A DNA stretch of 64,000 nt from Candidatus Chloroploca asiatica (GTDB taxonomy: Bacteria > Chloroflexota > Chloroflexia > Chloroflexales > Chloroflexaceae). The stretch is taken from NCBI RefSeq assembly GCF_002532075.1, contig NZ_LYXE01000127.1, positions 62,001-126,000 of the forward strand. The letters are read 5' to 3'. Of the stretch, positions 18,308-27,788 are shown one piece after another (positions within the stretch are counted from its first letter, which is position 1; each line of letters begins with the position of its first letter). A model generated the notes under the pieces. That model worked only from the letters and a program-made list of their open reading frames with translations, was not told the origin of the DNA and searched no databases. The translations under genes were made by a program, and so were the position numbers.

Positions 18308-19294
18308 ATGAATCAATCTAGCCTGTCATCCTCGCCCTCCATCGATATTATCATCCCTACCCGCGGTCGTGGTGAGTTGATTACCACCACCATTGCCAGC
18401 ATCCGCACCCTGCGTGACGTCCACTTTACGCTCTGGGTGATTGATCAAAGTGAAGATGATCGTACCGAACAGTGTGTGCGTCGCCATGCGAAGGAAGATC
18501 CGCGGATCTGCTATCGACGCACCCCCACCGTTGGGGCGAGCACAGCACGTAATCTTGGCGTGTCGCTTGGGCAGGCTCCTTTCATTCTGTTCACCGATGA
18601 TGATTGTTACGTGCATCCCGACTGGGCGAGTTCGATGCTTGCCGAGTTGCGCAACCCGTCGATCTGGGCGGTCTTTGGGCGTGTGTTGCCGGCGACGCAT
18701 GGTGGCGAGGATGCGACCGTGCTTCGCGGTGGCACGGTCGCCATCAAACCAGTTCAAGCGCCACAGGTGTATTGGGGCAATCGCCTTGATCTCAGCTTTG
18801 GCCACGGTGCGAGCATGGGCGTACGGCGTGAACGGATGGAGCAGTTGGGCGGCTTTGATGAGTTGCTGGGGGCGGGTGGCCCCCTGCATTCATGGGAAGA
18901 CCGTGATGTCGGCTATCGGATTCTCGCGGCCGGGGGGCGCATTACGTATACCCCTGCTGCCCTCATTTACCATCGCCAGTGGCGTGATTGGGCCGCGATC
19001 CGGCGGGTCTTTCGTGGGTATGCCATTGGGGCGGGGGCGTCGGCAAGCAAGTATGTGCGTTGTGGCGATCCCGTGGGGGTCGCGATCTTTGCTGAGTGGA
19101 TGTTCAGTCAAGGCCTGCGCCAGGCGGCCTCGGCGATCCTGAAATGGCGCAGTTGGCCCAAGCTACAGGTTGCCCTCGAACAGTTTGTCTATCCCTGGTA
19201 TGGGTTTGTCCAGGGGTTGCGCTACCCGATCGATCGTACGCACTGCCTGTATCAGACGGGAACACAACCAGCAGAAGTGGTGCAAGCGCACTAA
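18308..19294 (+). CDS. Glycosyltransferase family 2 (paralog of the gene at 27785)
   Basis: This GT-A enzyme of about 328 aa shows IDIIIPTRGRG at its start, the metal-binding region LFTDDDCYV, and GGFDELLGAGGPLHSWEDRD. I chose the ATG at 18308 because the close paralog at 27785 begins at the equivalent point. In-frame GTG 18263 and ATG 18266 and 18296 would add up to 15 residues. The last 90 residues are nearly the same as in the paralog (for example FVYPWYG and YPIDRTHC). It should add a sugar to the exported glycan. Confidence 0.85.
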   Translation: MNQSSLSSSPSIDIIIPTRGRGELITTTIASIRTLRDVHFTLWVIDQSEDDRTEQCVRRHAKEDPRICYRRTPTVGASTARNLGVSLGQAPFILFTDDDCYVHPDWASSMLAELRNPSIWAVFGRVLPATHGGEDATVLRGGTVAIKPVQAPQVYWGNRLDLSFGHGASMGVRRERMEQLGGFDELLGAGGPLHSWEDRDVGYRILAAGGRITYTPAALIYHRQWRDWAAIRRVFRGYAIGAGASASKYVRCGDPVGVAIFAEWMFSQGLRQAASAILKWRSWPKLQVALEQFVYPWYGFVQGLRYPIDRTHCLYQTGTQPAEVVQAH

Positions 19295-19373
19295 CCCAGA
19301 CCGCTCCTGGGTGCAGCGATCTTCAGCTTCAGCCATGTATGGCGGCAGTGCAGTTGGAAACCGGAGCTAACGG

Positions 19374-22040
19374 GTGTTTCATGCCATCAAAGTCCTGGAA
19401 CTTGAACTTACCCTCCCGCTTGTTGATCTGATCAATCTGGGGGCATATCGCCGAGCGCGGATCCTCGTTCGTTTGCAGGGAAGGCCGCTTGGGACGATCA
19501 GCCTGGAGGTGCAACACGGTCGGATTGCGGCGACAGCGCTGCGTGAGGCACTGTTGCGCGAATGTGCCTGGATGCTTGTTGGTCAGCATCTGCAAGGTTT
19601 GTTGAACACTCCGCCTACACAGCCGTGGACGCTCGATGATCTTGCGGTAGCGCCCCTGCCTCCGGTGTATGATGGCCCCTGGCCTTCGGTGACGGTGGCC
19701 GTCTGTACGCGGGATCGGCCCGAGGCAGTGCTGCGCTGTGTGCAGGCGCTCCTTGCCCTTGATTACCCTGGCGCGCTGGAATTAATCGTCGTTGATAATG
19801 CTCCGTCCGACGATCGTGTGCAGCGTGCGCTTGAACCATACGCGCCTCACGTGCGTTATGTGCGCGAACCACGCCCCGGTCTTGATTGGGCGCGCAATCG
19901 CGCTCTTCGCGAGGCTCGTGGCGATATTCTGGCGTACACCGATGATGATGTGGTGGTTGATCGGCTCTGGGTTCGTGGTCTGGCGCAGGTCTTTGCCCAG
20001 CATCCGGCGGTGATGGCGGTGACAGGTCTGGTCGAGCCATATGAATTGGAGACCGAGGCGCAGTTGGCGTTTGAGCACTACGGTGGTTTTGGTCAGGGCT
20101 ACGAGCAGCGCTGGTACGCGATCAATCGACCGGCTGGTCAGCCAGCAACGATCTATGCTGCGACCGGCAAGTTTGGCACTGGTGCGAATATGGCCTATCG
20201 CCGTGAAATTTTTGCTTCGCTTGGAGGCTTTGATCCCGCGCTTGATGTGGGCACGCTTGCGAATGGGGGCGGTGATCTTGATATGTTCTTTCGCGTGATC
20301 AAGGCAGGCCATAGCTTGGTCTATGAGCCGCGTGCGCTGGTCTGGCATTGTCATCGGCGCGAAGCGGGCCAATTTCATCAGCAGATTGCCAATAATGGTG
20401 TCGGGTTCTATGCGTATCTGGTGCGGCTTTTTCTGCACTATGCCGACGAACGTCGCCACCTGCTACGTTTCGCGGTCTGGTGGTTTTGCTCGTGGTACCT
20501 CTATCGTTGGGGGCGCTCGTATGTGGCACCGGTCAATACGACCCGCGACCTGATCGTTGCTGAGATGCGTGGAGCTTTGCTTGGGCTTGGTCGCTATCAG
20601 CGTGCGGTTCGCTCGGCGTGCCAGATGGTTCGACCGGATGATCTGCCCGCCCGGATCGCCGCTTTTGCGCCGTTGCCCCATCCTATCTATCCCGATGGTC
20701 TTGCCGTACGGGTGATCGATCTGGCGGAACCGTTGCAATCCCTCATCGATGTGACGGCCTATCCTGCTGTCCGGGTCGAACTTCGACAGGGTGCGCTGGC
20801 TCTCGGAAGGGTTGAGCTTGTGAATGCGTATCAACCCGTTGGACGTGAGCGTCTGGTTGAAGCTATTGTGGCTGAACTGGGCCTGAAAGTGCTGGTTGAA
20901 GGACGCGACCCGGCGTACCCCGAGGTGCGTGAGGCCGCGCAGCGCCTCGTGGCAGCGCGTTATGGTCTGGTCGAGCCGTTGCCTTGTGCTAAGTACGTTG
21001 CATCAGAGCAACCCACAGCCACCTTGCCAGACGATCGTGCCGTGGCAGTCGTCGTCATTGATCATGGTACGCCTGAGGATCTGCGTGCGTGTTTGACGGC
21101 GCTGTATGCCCAGCAAACCGGGCGTGACTATACCGTCAGCGTCGTGACCAGTGCTGTTGGTTCAGGCGTGGTGGCTGAAATGGTGGCCGCGTTCCCGGGG
21201 ATCCGTTTGGTTGAGGTGCCGCAGGTCGGGCATGCATATACGTCGTACGCAGAGTTGGTGACGAGCCAGGGCGAGTTTGTGGCCGTGCTTGATGCCAGCA
21301 TCGTTCCAACAACAGACTGGCTTGAACAATTGCTGCGGCCCTTTCTGCGTGATGAGGTTATGATAACAACCGGCAAGGTTGTGCCGTCGCGCCTTGATAC
21401 GCGGGTTGAGCAGATCTTTGCTGCTTATGATGAGGTGGGGCAGGGGTATGCACAACGGAGCTTTGACCAGCACTGGTTGGCGAGTTTTCGCCGCCAGATG
21501 CCACCGATGGACGAACTCGGCTTGCCGGTCAATCGTGCATGGCGCACAGCGCTGCTCGCCGAGCCTCTGGGCGGGCGCGGCCAGCAGGTCTTTGCTGCCG
21601 AGGTGATCCAGGCTTCTCCTCGTGACTATGAGCGTGTGTACCGAGCTTTACGTGCCGGGCATTCCCTGGTCTATGTTCCACAAGCGTATGGGTGGCGACG
21701 CTATGATCAGCGCTTGCCCGTCTTACGTCAGGATGTTGCGCAACGCACGTCGACCACCCTGCTCTGGTACCTGACATGCCTGATCGAGCGACGCGATCTG
21801 CGCGTCGTGTATCAAATGGGCTTCGATACTCCCAGGCAAAAACTAAGGCAATTAGCAGGTTTTATGCGTTCATATGTACGCGGGCGAAGCTATGCACCAC
21901 TTTACCTTTGGGTTGATGAAGTCCGTGGTATACTAGCCTCATGCAAAGCCATCGCACGCGCCTCGTGCAAGAGCAAAGCCTTTGGGCAGCGCTTGATAAG
22001 ACCAAAGGAAGGAACAGGTGGCTTCAATAACGTCACGTAA
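19374..22040 (+). CDS. Large tandem GT2 protein with two accessory modules; second GT domain degenerate
   Basis: This 888-aa protein repeats one plan twice. Residues about 5-80 are a small accessory module (KVLELELTLPL, RILVRLQGRPLG). A GT2 domain follows, with VAVCTRDRPEAVLRC, VVDNAPSD, AYTDDDVVVD and GGGDLDMFFRV. A second accessory module (VIDLAEPLQSLIDV) sits near residue 445. The second GT2-like domain has AVLDASIVPTTDW where the first has its Asp triplet, and lacks the GGxDxD motif, so it is probably not catalytic. The GTG start at 19374 has GGAG about 8 nt upstream. The 3' end overlaps the transporter gene. Confidence 0.8.
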   Translation: MFHAIKVLELELTLPLVDLINLGAYRRARILVRLQGRPLGTISLEVQHGRIAATALREALLRECAWMLVGQHLQGLLNTPPTQPWTLDDLAVAPLPPVYDGPWPSVTVAVCTRDRPEAVLRCVQALLALDYPGALELIVVDNAPSDDRVQRALEPYAPHVRYVREPRPGLDWARNRALREARGDILAYTDDDVVVDRLWVRGLAQVFAQHPAVMAVTGLVEPYELETEAQLAFEHYGGFGQGYEQRWYAINRPAGQPATIYAATGKFGTGANMAYRREIFASLGGFDPALDVGTLANGGGDLDMFFRVIKAGHSLVYEPRALVWHCHRREAGQFHQQIANNGVGFYAYLVRLFLHYADERRHLLRFAVWWFCSWYLYRWGRSYVAPVNTTRDLIVAEMRGALLGLGRYQRAVRSACQMVRPDDLPARIAAFAPLPHPIYPDGLAVRVIDLAEPLQSLIDVTAYPAVRVELRQGALALGRVELVNAYQPVGRERLVEAIVAELGLKVLVEGRDPAYPEVREAAQRLVAARYGLVEPLPCAKYVASEQPTATLPDDRAVAVVVIDHGTPEDLRACLTALYAQQTGRDYTVSVVTSAVGSGVVAEMVAAFPGIRLVEVPQVGHAYTSYAELVTSQGEFVAVLDASIVPTTDWLEQLLRPFLRDEVMITTGKVVPSRLDTRVEQIFAAYDEVGQGYAQRSFDQHWLASFRRQMPPMDELGLPVNRAWRTALLAEPLGGRGQQVFAAEVIQASPRDYERVYRALRAGHSLVYVPQAYGWRRYDQRLPVLRQDVAQRTSTTLLWYLTCLIERRDLRVVYQMGFDTPRQKLRQLAGFMRSYVRGRSYAPLYLWVDEVRGILASCKAIARASCKSKAFGQRLIRPKEGTGGFNNVT

Positions 22041-22818
22041 ACATGCTATGCCCACCATCCGTCTCGTCTATGTGCGTGACCTTTTGCGTGAACTGGTGCT
22101 GCGTGACCTGAAATTACGCTATAAACGCTCAGTTATTGGCATCCTCTGGTCACTGGTGAATCCACTTGTCCAGATTTTGATCTTCACCTTTCTTTTTAGT
22201 CGCGTCTTGCCGCTCAATATTCCCAACTACACCGTTTTTGTCTTCAGTGGCGTGCTGGCATGGACCTGGTTTCAGACCTCGCTGAGCATGGCTTCGGGGG
22301 CAATCGTTGATAACCGTGAACTGGTACGACGGCCCGGTTTTCCGGTGGCGGTCTTGCCTGTGGTCACGGTGACGACCAGCATGATCCACTTTACCCTAGC
22401 GCTGCCCGTTTTAGCCTTCTTCCTGATCTTTGGCGGGGGGCACATTGGTCTTGTCACGTTGTTTTTGCCGCTGATTATGCTTGTGCAGTTCCTTTTGACG
22501 CTTGGCCTGGCTTACCTCATTGCTGCGGCCCATGTCATTTTTCGTGATACGCAACACCTGATTACGCTCGGGCTCATGTTGATGTTTTATCTGACGCCCG
22601 TCTTTTATCGTGCCGACAACGTCCCCGAGCAATATCGTTTGATTTATGCGCTCAATCCGATGGCTCATCTGCTGACTGCCTATCGCGCGATTCTGGTACA
22701 AGGGGTATGGCCGGCAACAGGCACGATGGCCCTGCTCTTTGTGATGGCCCTGATCCTACTAGGAATTGGCTATGCGGTGTTCCAACATGTGAGTCTGAGC
22801 TTTGTTGAGGAACTCTGA
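22018..22818 (+). CDS. ABC-2 type polysaccharide export permease (Wzm-like)
   Basis: This 266-aa protein is the membrane half of a polysaccharide ABC exporter. The start LRELVLRDLKLRYKRSVIG and LWSLVNPLVQILIFTFLFSRVL are hallmarks of the Wzm/TagG family, and about six hydrophobic helices follow. A strong AAGGAAGGA just before the GTG at 22018 favours that start, which overlaps the previous gene by 23 nt; an ATG at 22048 is the alternative. It is coupled to the ATPase gene by a TGATG overlap. The pair would export undecaprenyl-linked glycan. Confidence 0.92.
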   Translation: MASITSRKHAMPTIRLVYVRDLLRELVLRDLKLRYKRSVIGILWSLVNPLVQILIFTFLFSRVLPLNIPNYTVFVFSGVLAWTWFQTSLSMASGAIVDNRELVRRPGFPVAVLPVVTVTTSMIHFTLALPVLAFFLIFGGGHIGLVTLFLPLIMLVQFLLTLGLAYLIAAAHVIFRDTQHLITLGLMLMFYLTPVFYRADNVPEQYRLIYALNPMAHLLTAYRAILVQGVWPATGTMALLFVMALILLGIGYAVFQHVSLSFVEEL

Positions 22819-24071
22819 TGGATCCTGCCATTATCGTTACGCAGCTTGGAAAACGGTTTCGTCGGCGCGGGGGTAATCGGCCCTCGACGTTGAAAGAAGC
22901 GATCCTCAGAGGCATGCGTGGCATGCGTGATGAGACGTTCTGGGGCCTGCGTGACGTCAGTTTTAGCATCGAGCCAGGGCGAACGGTGGGCATTGTGGGT
23001 CCCAATGGGGCAGGAAAATCAACCTTGCTGCGTCTGGTCGGCGGCGTTGGTCGCCCTGATACCGGTCGGGTGCAGACCCGGGGGCGGATTGGCGCCCTGC
23101 TGGATCTGGGGGCTGGACAGCATCCTGAATTGACCGGGCGCGAAAGCATTTTTATCTCGGGGGTCATCAGTGGCATGCTGCGCAGCGAAGTTGAGCAGCG
23201 CTTTGACGAGATTGTGGACTTTGCCGAGTTGGATGATTTCATTGATAGCCCGTTGCGTACGTATAGCACGGGGATGCAGATGCGCCTTGCGTTTGCTGTG
23301 GCCGTGCATATTGACCCGCAGATCCTGCTCGTTGACGAAGTTCTGGCCGTGGGCGATATCGCTTTTCAGCGCAAATGTCTTGATCGCATTGCCCAGTTCA
23401 AGACGCAGGGGTGTACCATTTTGCTTGTGTCGCACGATCCCGGCCAGATGCGGGGGTTGTGTGATGAGGTGATCTGGTTGCGGCATGGCGAAGTGGTTGC
23501 ACATGGCCCCACCGATCTGGTCATGGATGACTATGTCTCGGCCATGGATACGGTGACGCGGCAACGTACCCCTGAGCATGTGCCGATTGTCGTGCTGGCG
23601 AATGGTCAGGAACTGCGCATTCGTGACAATCGTTTTGGCTCGCAAGAGGTGGAAATCAGCCAGGTGCGCCTGCTCAATCAGTATAACAAGCCGGTCACAA
23701 CGCTGAGAAGTGGGGTGCCCTTGACGGTGGAGTTGAGCTATCGGACACCCCAGACTATCGTTGACCCGCTGGTGAGTGTTTCGATCACGAAGCCTGATGG
23801 CTCGCTTTGCCTTGATATCAATAATGTGAGCACGGGGGTTGCGTTTCCTCCGCTGACCGGTGAAGGGGTCATTCAATTGACGTTTGAACGCCTCGATCTC
23901 GCCAGTGGGGACTACTTCGTTGATGTGGGCGTCTATGCGCAGGAATGGGCCTATACCTATGATTACCACTGGCATGTCTATCCTCTCGTCATAGAGGGCG
24001 TTGCGCAGAGCAAAGGTGTGCTTGTTCCTCCGCTCAGTTGGCATGTTGAGCGTAGTTCTGAGCCTGAATAG
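22818..24071 (+). CDS. ABC polysaccharide export ATPase with carbohydrate-binding C-terminal domain (Wzt-like)
   Basis: This 417-aa ATPase drives the permease encoded just before it. The nucleotide-binding domain has GPNGAGKSTLLRLVGG, the Wzt-type YSTGMQMRLAFAVA signature and DEVLAVGD. Residues from about 260 to the end form an extra beta-rich domain (VEISQVRLLNQYNKPVTTL). This matches the Wzt C-terminal domain that binds the modified end of O-antigen chains before export. Its presence implies that chain length or capping is sensed. The ATG overlaps the permease stop by one base. Confidence 0.92.
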   Translation: MDPAIIVTQLGKRFRRRGGNRPSTLKEAILRGMRGMRDETFWGLRDVSFSIEPGRTVGIVGPNGAGKSTLLRLVGGVGRPDTGRVQTRGRIGALLDLGAGQHPELTGRESIFISGVISGMLRSEVEQRFDEIVDFAELDDFIDSPLRTYSTGMQMRLAFAVAVHIDPQILLVDEVLAVGDIAFQRKCLDRIAQFKTQGCTILLVSHDPGQMRGLCDEVIWLRHGEVVAHGPTDLVMDDYVSAMDTVTRQRTPEHVPIVVLANGQELRIRDNRFGSQEVEISQVRLLNQYNKPVTTLRSGVPLTVELSYRTPQTIVDPLVSVSITKPDGSLCLDINNVSTGVAFPPLTGEGVIQLTFERLDLASGDYFVDVGVYAQEWAYTYDYHWHVYPLVIEGVAQSKGVLVPPLSWHVERSSEPE

Positions 24072-24083
24072 GGGAAAGAAACA

Positions 24084-25310
24084 ATGTCCAGCCAGCATCA
24101 GGGGGGGCCAGTAGCCGTCTGTGATGTTCGTCTTGAGCACCTGACGACCGATCTTGTTGGCCTTGAGGCCTATGCACGCGCTCTGCTGGTGCTGCGGATG
24201 GGTTCAACTGTGGTGGGACAGGCCTGGGTTGAGGTGAACCAGGGACGGGTTCCCGTGGCACGGATCAGGGAACTGGTACAGCGATCCGGTTGGTCTATCT
24301 GGCAACACATGCTTGACGAGGCGTTACCGCCGACCGTTTTGCCATCTGCCACAGTTGTCGTCTGCACCCGTGATCGTCCTGACGACATGCGTCGTTGTCT
24401 CCCCGGATTGGCGCGGCTTGCCGAGGCTGGCTACGAGGTACTGGTCGTTGATAATAACCCGAGTAGTGAGGCCACCGCGCAACTGGTGGCCCAGTATCCG
24501 CTGATTCGGTATCTCTGCGAACCACTGCCGGGGCTGGATCGAGCGCGGAACCGGGGGTTGCTTAGTGCTCGCGGTGAGATTGTGGCTTTTACCGATGATG
24601 ATGCTGTCGTTGATGATGGGTGGCTTGAGGCGTTGTTACGCAATTTTGCTGACCCTATGGTAGCGCTGGTGACCGGGATTACAATGCCGTTGGAACTCGA
24701 GACCCCGGCCCAGATCTGGTTTGAACAGGCCCACGGTTTTCAGCGTGGGTTTGAGCGCCGAACCTTTGAACTTGCCACGATCAATCCCTTGAGTTCTGGG
24801 CAGATGGGGGCCGGGGTCAATATGGCGATCCGCCGGCAGGCTCTTCGCACAATCGGCCTCTTTGATGAAGCGCTGGATGGAGGCTCAGCTTCACTGAGTG
24901 GCGGCGATCAGGAGTTTTTCTTTCGGGTGCTGCGCCGTGGCTATCGCGTGGTCTATGAGCCAGGGGCACTCGTCTGGCATCGGCACCGCCGTGATTGGCC
25001 CTCGTTGCGCCGTACCCTCTATGGCTACGGGGTTGGGCTCTATGCCTGGTGGACACGTGCCCTCCTGGTGGAACGCGAGTGGCAGACGTTGATCGTGGGA
25101 GTGCGCTGGTTTCGCCAATGGCATCTGCGTAATCTCGTGCGAGCCTTGCTTCGTCGTCCTGGGGTGATGCCACTTGATCTGGCGTGGGCGGAATTTCAGG
25201 GGGTCTTTCACGGCCCCGGGGCCTATCTGCGTGCTCGACAACTTGACCAGCGGACAGCGCAGATACTTCAGGGTTCAGGGTCGAACGAATGCTTGGACAC
25301 GCTTGTCTGA
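24084..25310 (+). CDS. Glycosyltransferase family 2 with N-terminal accessory module
   Basis: This 408-aa protein starts with the ~75-residue accessory module seen elsewhere in this locus (CDVRLEHLTTDLVGLEAYAR, LLVLRMGSTVVGQAWVEV). The GT2 domain follows: VVVCTRDRPDDMRRCLPG, LVVDNNPSSE, AFTDDDAVVDDGW and GGDQEFFFRVLRRG. All catalytic motifs look intact. It follows wzt by 12 nt. GGGGAAAG precedes the ATG. Donor and acceptor sugars are unknown. Confidence 0.85.
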   Translation: MSSQHQGGPVAVCDVRLEHLTTDLVGLEAYARALLVLRMGSTVVGQAWVEVNQGRVPVARIRELVQRSGWSIWQHMLDEALPPTVLPSATVVVCTRDRPDDMRRCLPGLARLAEAGYEVLVVDNNPSSEATAQLVAQYPLIRYLCEPLPGLDRARNRGLLSARGEIVAFTDDDAVVDDGWLEALLRNFADPMVALVTGITMPLELETPAQIWFEQAHGFQRGFERRTFELATINPLSSGQMGAGVNMAIRRQALRTIGLFDEALDGGSASLSGGDQEFFFRVLRRGYRVVYEPGALVWHRHRRDWPSLRRTLYGYGVGLYAWWTRALLVEREWQTLIVGVRWFRQWHLRNLVRALLRRPGVMPLDLAWAEFQGVFHGPGAYLRARQLDQRTAQILQGSGSNECLDTLV

Positions 25311-25329
25311 TGCTGGATGAGGATCTGTG

Positions 25330-26592
25330 ATGAGCCACATGCTCCTGGTGAGTGTCATTATTCCAACGCACAACCGCCGTGCTTCATTGCTTCGTTGCCT
25401 GGATGCGCTCGCTGCCCAGGATATGCCGATGGATCAGGTTGAAGTGATTGTTGTGGCTGATAGTTGCCATGATGCGAGTGAGCAGGCGGCTCGGGCCTAT
25501 GCAGCCGAGGCACCGTTCCAACTGCGTGTTGCCAGCCATGCGGCGCGGAGTGCGGCGGCAACGCGCAATCTTGGCGCACAGATGGCGCGAGGAGCGGTAC
25601 TGGTCTTTCTTGATGATGATATGGTGATCTTGCCTGGTTGCTTGCGTGCGCATCTGCACGCCTTGCAGTCCTATGATGTCTCGATTGGCTATTCACAGCC
25701 AATCATTCCCGACCGACCGACGCATTGGCAGATGGGTGCCCGTCAATGGTGGGAAGATCGTTTCCGGGCGATGGAGGTTGCTGGATATCGGTTTAGTTAT
25801 CATGATCTCTTTAGTGGCAATCTTGCCATCCACTCGGAACTTTTTTCTCGGGTAGGCGAGTTTGATCTGGCCTTTGCCGGACGCCTGGAAGACTATGAAC
25901 TGGGTGTTCGTTTGTTGCAGACCGGGGCGCAGTTTGCTTTTACACGAGCGGCGCATACCAGGCATTATGAGGCGAGTGACCTTGACACCTGGGTTCGGCG
26001 AGTCGGGTATGACGGTGAGGCCGAGGTGCAAATGGTGCGCAAGCATCCGGCGTTACGCTCGTTGATCTTTGGTGATGTGCTGGCCGTGGCTGATACGGTC
26101 ACGAAGGTGATGATCCGTGTGGCGGCGGCGACGATTGATCAGGGCCCGCAGATTGAACAAGTGTTGGTTGCTCTCATTCGTTTCGCCGAGGCGCTGACGC
26201 TGCGTCACCGACGCGCCCAGTTGTTGCGGGTGGCGCGTGACTACAGTTACTGGCGTGGTGTGGCACGGGCTGTTGATGGGGGGGGCCGCGTCTCCACTTG
26301 GCTCCGTGAGAGCAAGCCGTTAGTACTTGCTGCTGATGCACCGGTGCTTGATCTTGCCGATCCTCCGTTGGGGGGCACCCTTGATGCATTGCTTGCCGCC
26401 GGTACGCGGCAAGGGTTGCGGGTTACGCTGGCTGGTGTGAAGGTCTATGAAGTTCTGCCGCATCCTGCGGCTGAGCCTCTGCGTCTTGAGCATATCAGGT
26501 ACCTTCTGCGTGAAGCTTCCCGTCATAAGATCTTGCCCGGCGTGGTTTTGTATATGATGCAGAAAGAGCAACGGCTATGCTGGCCTGTATGA
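25330..26592 (+). CDS. Glycosyltransferase family 2 with a C-terminal accessory-like module
   Basis: This protein of about 420 aa opens directly with a GT2 domain (VSVIIPTHNRRASLLRCLDAL, VFLDDDMVI, GEFDLAFAGRLEDYELGVRL). Its last ~80 residues (LDLADPPLGGTLDALLAAG, RVTLAGVKVYEVL, LEHIRYLLREAS) appear to be a diverged copy of the accessory module that sits at the N-terminus of its neighbours. The ATG at 25330 with GAGG upstream is preferred over the GTG at 25327. It overlaps the next gene by 16 nt. Confidence 0.82.
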   Translation: MSHMLLVSVIIPTHNRRASLLRCLDALAAQDMPMDQVEVIVVADSCHDASEQAARAYAAEAPFQLRVASHAARSAAATRNLGAQMARGAVLVFLDDDMVILPGCLRAHLHALQSYDVSIGYSQPIIPDRPTHWQMGARQWWEDRFRAMEVAGYRFSYHDLFSGNLAIHSELFSRVGEFDLAFAGRLEDYELGVRLLQTGAQFAFTRAAHTRHYEASDLDTWVRRVGYDGEAEVQMVRKHPALRSLIFGDVLAVADTVTKVMIRVAAATIDQGPQIEQVLVALIRFAEALTLRHRRAQLLRVARDYSYWRGVARAVDGGGRVSTWLRESKPLVLAADAPVLDLADPPLGGTLDALLAAGTRQGLRVTLAGVKVYEVLPHPAAEPLRLEHIRYLLREASRHKILPGVVLYMMQKEQRLCWPV

Positions 26593-27788
26593 GAAGCATC
26601 GATCTCGCGCACCCGCTGCAGCCAGTGACGGTAGAGCCGTCCTGCCGCCGTTTGATGATCCTTGTGTGGCTTGAACGTCAGCCACTTGCATTTGTGCCGG
26701 TGTCGCTTGCCCTACACCAGCGTGAAGTATCAGTGGATCAATTGCAAGCCGCGATCCTATCGGCTCTTGGGGGCGATCTCTGGCAAGTTGTGCTTGGTCA
26801 GCAAATCGAACAGCAAGCCTTGCCGACGCCGCACTTGCCCCCTTTCAGTGTCGTGGTGTGTACCCGTGATCGTCCCGAGAGCCTGGCCCGCTGTCTCGCC
26901 TCGTTGCAGCACCTGGATTATCCGGGGTATGAAGTCGTCGTTGTTGATAATGCCTCGCGTGACCAGGCGACGGCTGCGGTAGTCGAACGCGCAGGGGTAC
27001 GGTATGTCTATGAACCACGCCCCGGTCTGGATTGGGCGCGGAACCGTGGCTGGAACGAGGCAATGTACGACCTGATTGCCTATACCGATGATGATGTTGT
27101 GGTTGACCATGGCTGGTTGCGCGGTTTGGCGCACTCGTTTGCCGATCCAGAGGTTGCTGCGACGACGGGCCTGATCTTGCCCCTCGAACTTGAAACCGAA
27201 GCACAGCTTCTTTTTGAGACCTATGGTGGGATGCACAAAGGCTTCAAACGGATCTGCTTCCGGCGTCCCGATCTGCCGGAGGCACAGATGATCGCTGCGC
27301 ATATGACTGGGGTTGGGGCCAATATGGCTTTTCGTCGCACGGCCCTTGCCCATGTGGGTGGTTTTGATACGGCACTAGATGTGGGAACGCCCTCTGGTGG
27401 GGGGGGCGATCTTGATATGTTTCACCGGATCATGGTTGCGGGATTGCCTCTCTGTTACGAACCACGTGCGCTGGTCTGGCATCAACATCGTCGCGATCAG
27501 CCTGGGTTGCGGCGACAGATCGAAAATAATGGCCGATCCTTTGGGGCGTATCTGTTGAAGATCTGGCAGACGCAGACAGTGCCACGTGGGGTGACCTTAC
27601 GTTTTGCGTATGCCTGGGTATTTCGTTATCTCTTGCCGCAAGTCGGGCGTTCGTTGCTGCGCAAGAGCAACCTCCCGTTCTGGTTGACGTTGGCCGAGTT
27701 ACGGGGTGCGCTGGATGCACCACGAGCCTATCGGATGACGTATGCGCATGATCGGCAACTCCGTTCTGGTATGAAGGTAGCCTTATGA
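26577..27788 (+). CDS. Glycosyltransferase family 2 with N-terminal accessory module
   Basis: This 403-aa protein has the accessory module at residues about 3-75 (SIDLAHPLQPVTVEPSCRRL, ILVWLERQPLAFVPVSLAL) and an intact GT2 domain (VVVCTRDRPESLARCLASLQ, VVDNASRD, AYTDDDVVVDHGWLRGL, GGGDLDMFHRIM). It most resembles the first half of the 888-aa protein at 19374 and may share its ancestry. It overlaps both neighbours (16 nt upstream, ATGA downstream), so it is translationally coupled. Confidence 0.85.
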   Translation: MLACMRSIDLAHPLQPVTVEPSCRRLMILVWLERQPLAFVPVSLALHQREVSVDQLQAAILSALGGDLWQVVLGQQIEQQALPTPHLPPFSVVVCTRDRPESLARCLASLQHLDYPGYEVVVVDNASRDQATAAVVERAGVRYVYEPRPGLDWARNRGWNEAMYDLIAYTDDDVVVDHGWLRGLAHSFADPEVAATTGLILPLELETEAQLLFETYGGMHKGFKRICFRRPDLPEAQMIAAHMTGVGANMAFRRTALAHVGGFDTALDVGTPSGGGGDLDMFHRIMVAGLPLCYEPRALVWHQHRRDQPGLRRQIENNGRSFGAYLLKIWQTQTVPRGVTLRFAYAWVFRYLLPQVGRSLLRKSNLPFWLTLAELRGALDAPRAYRMTYAHDRQLRSGMKVAL

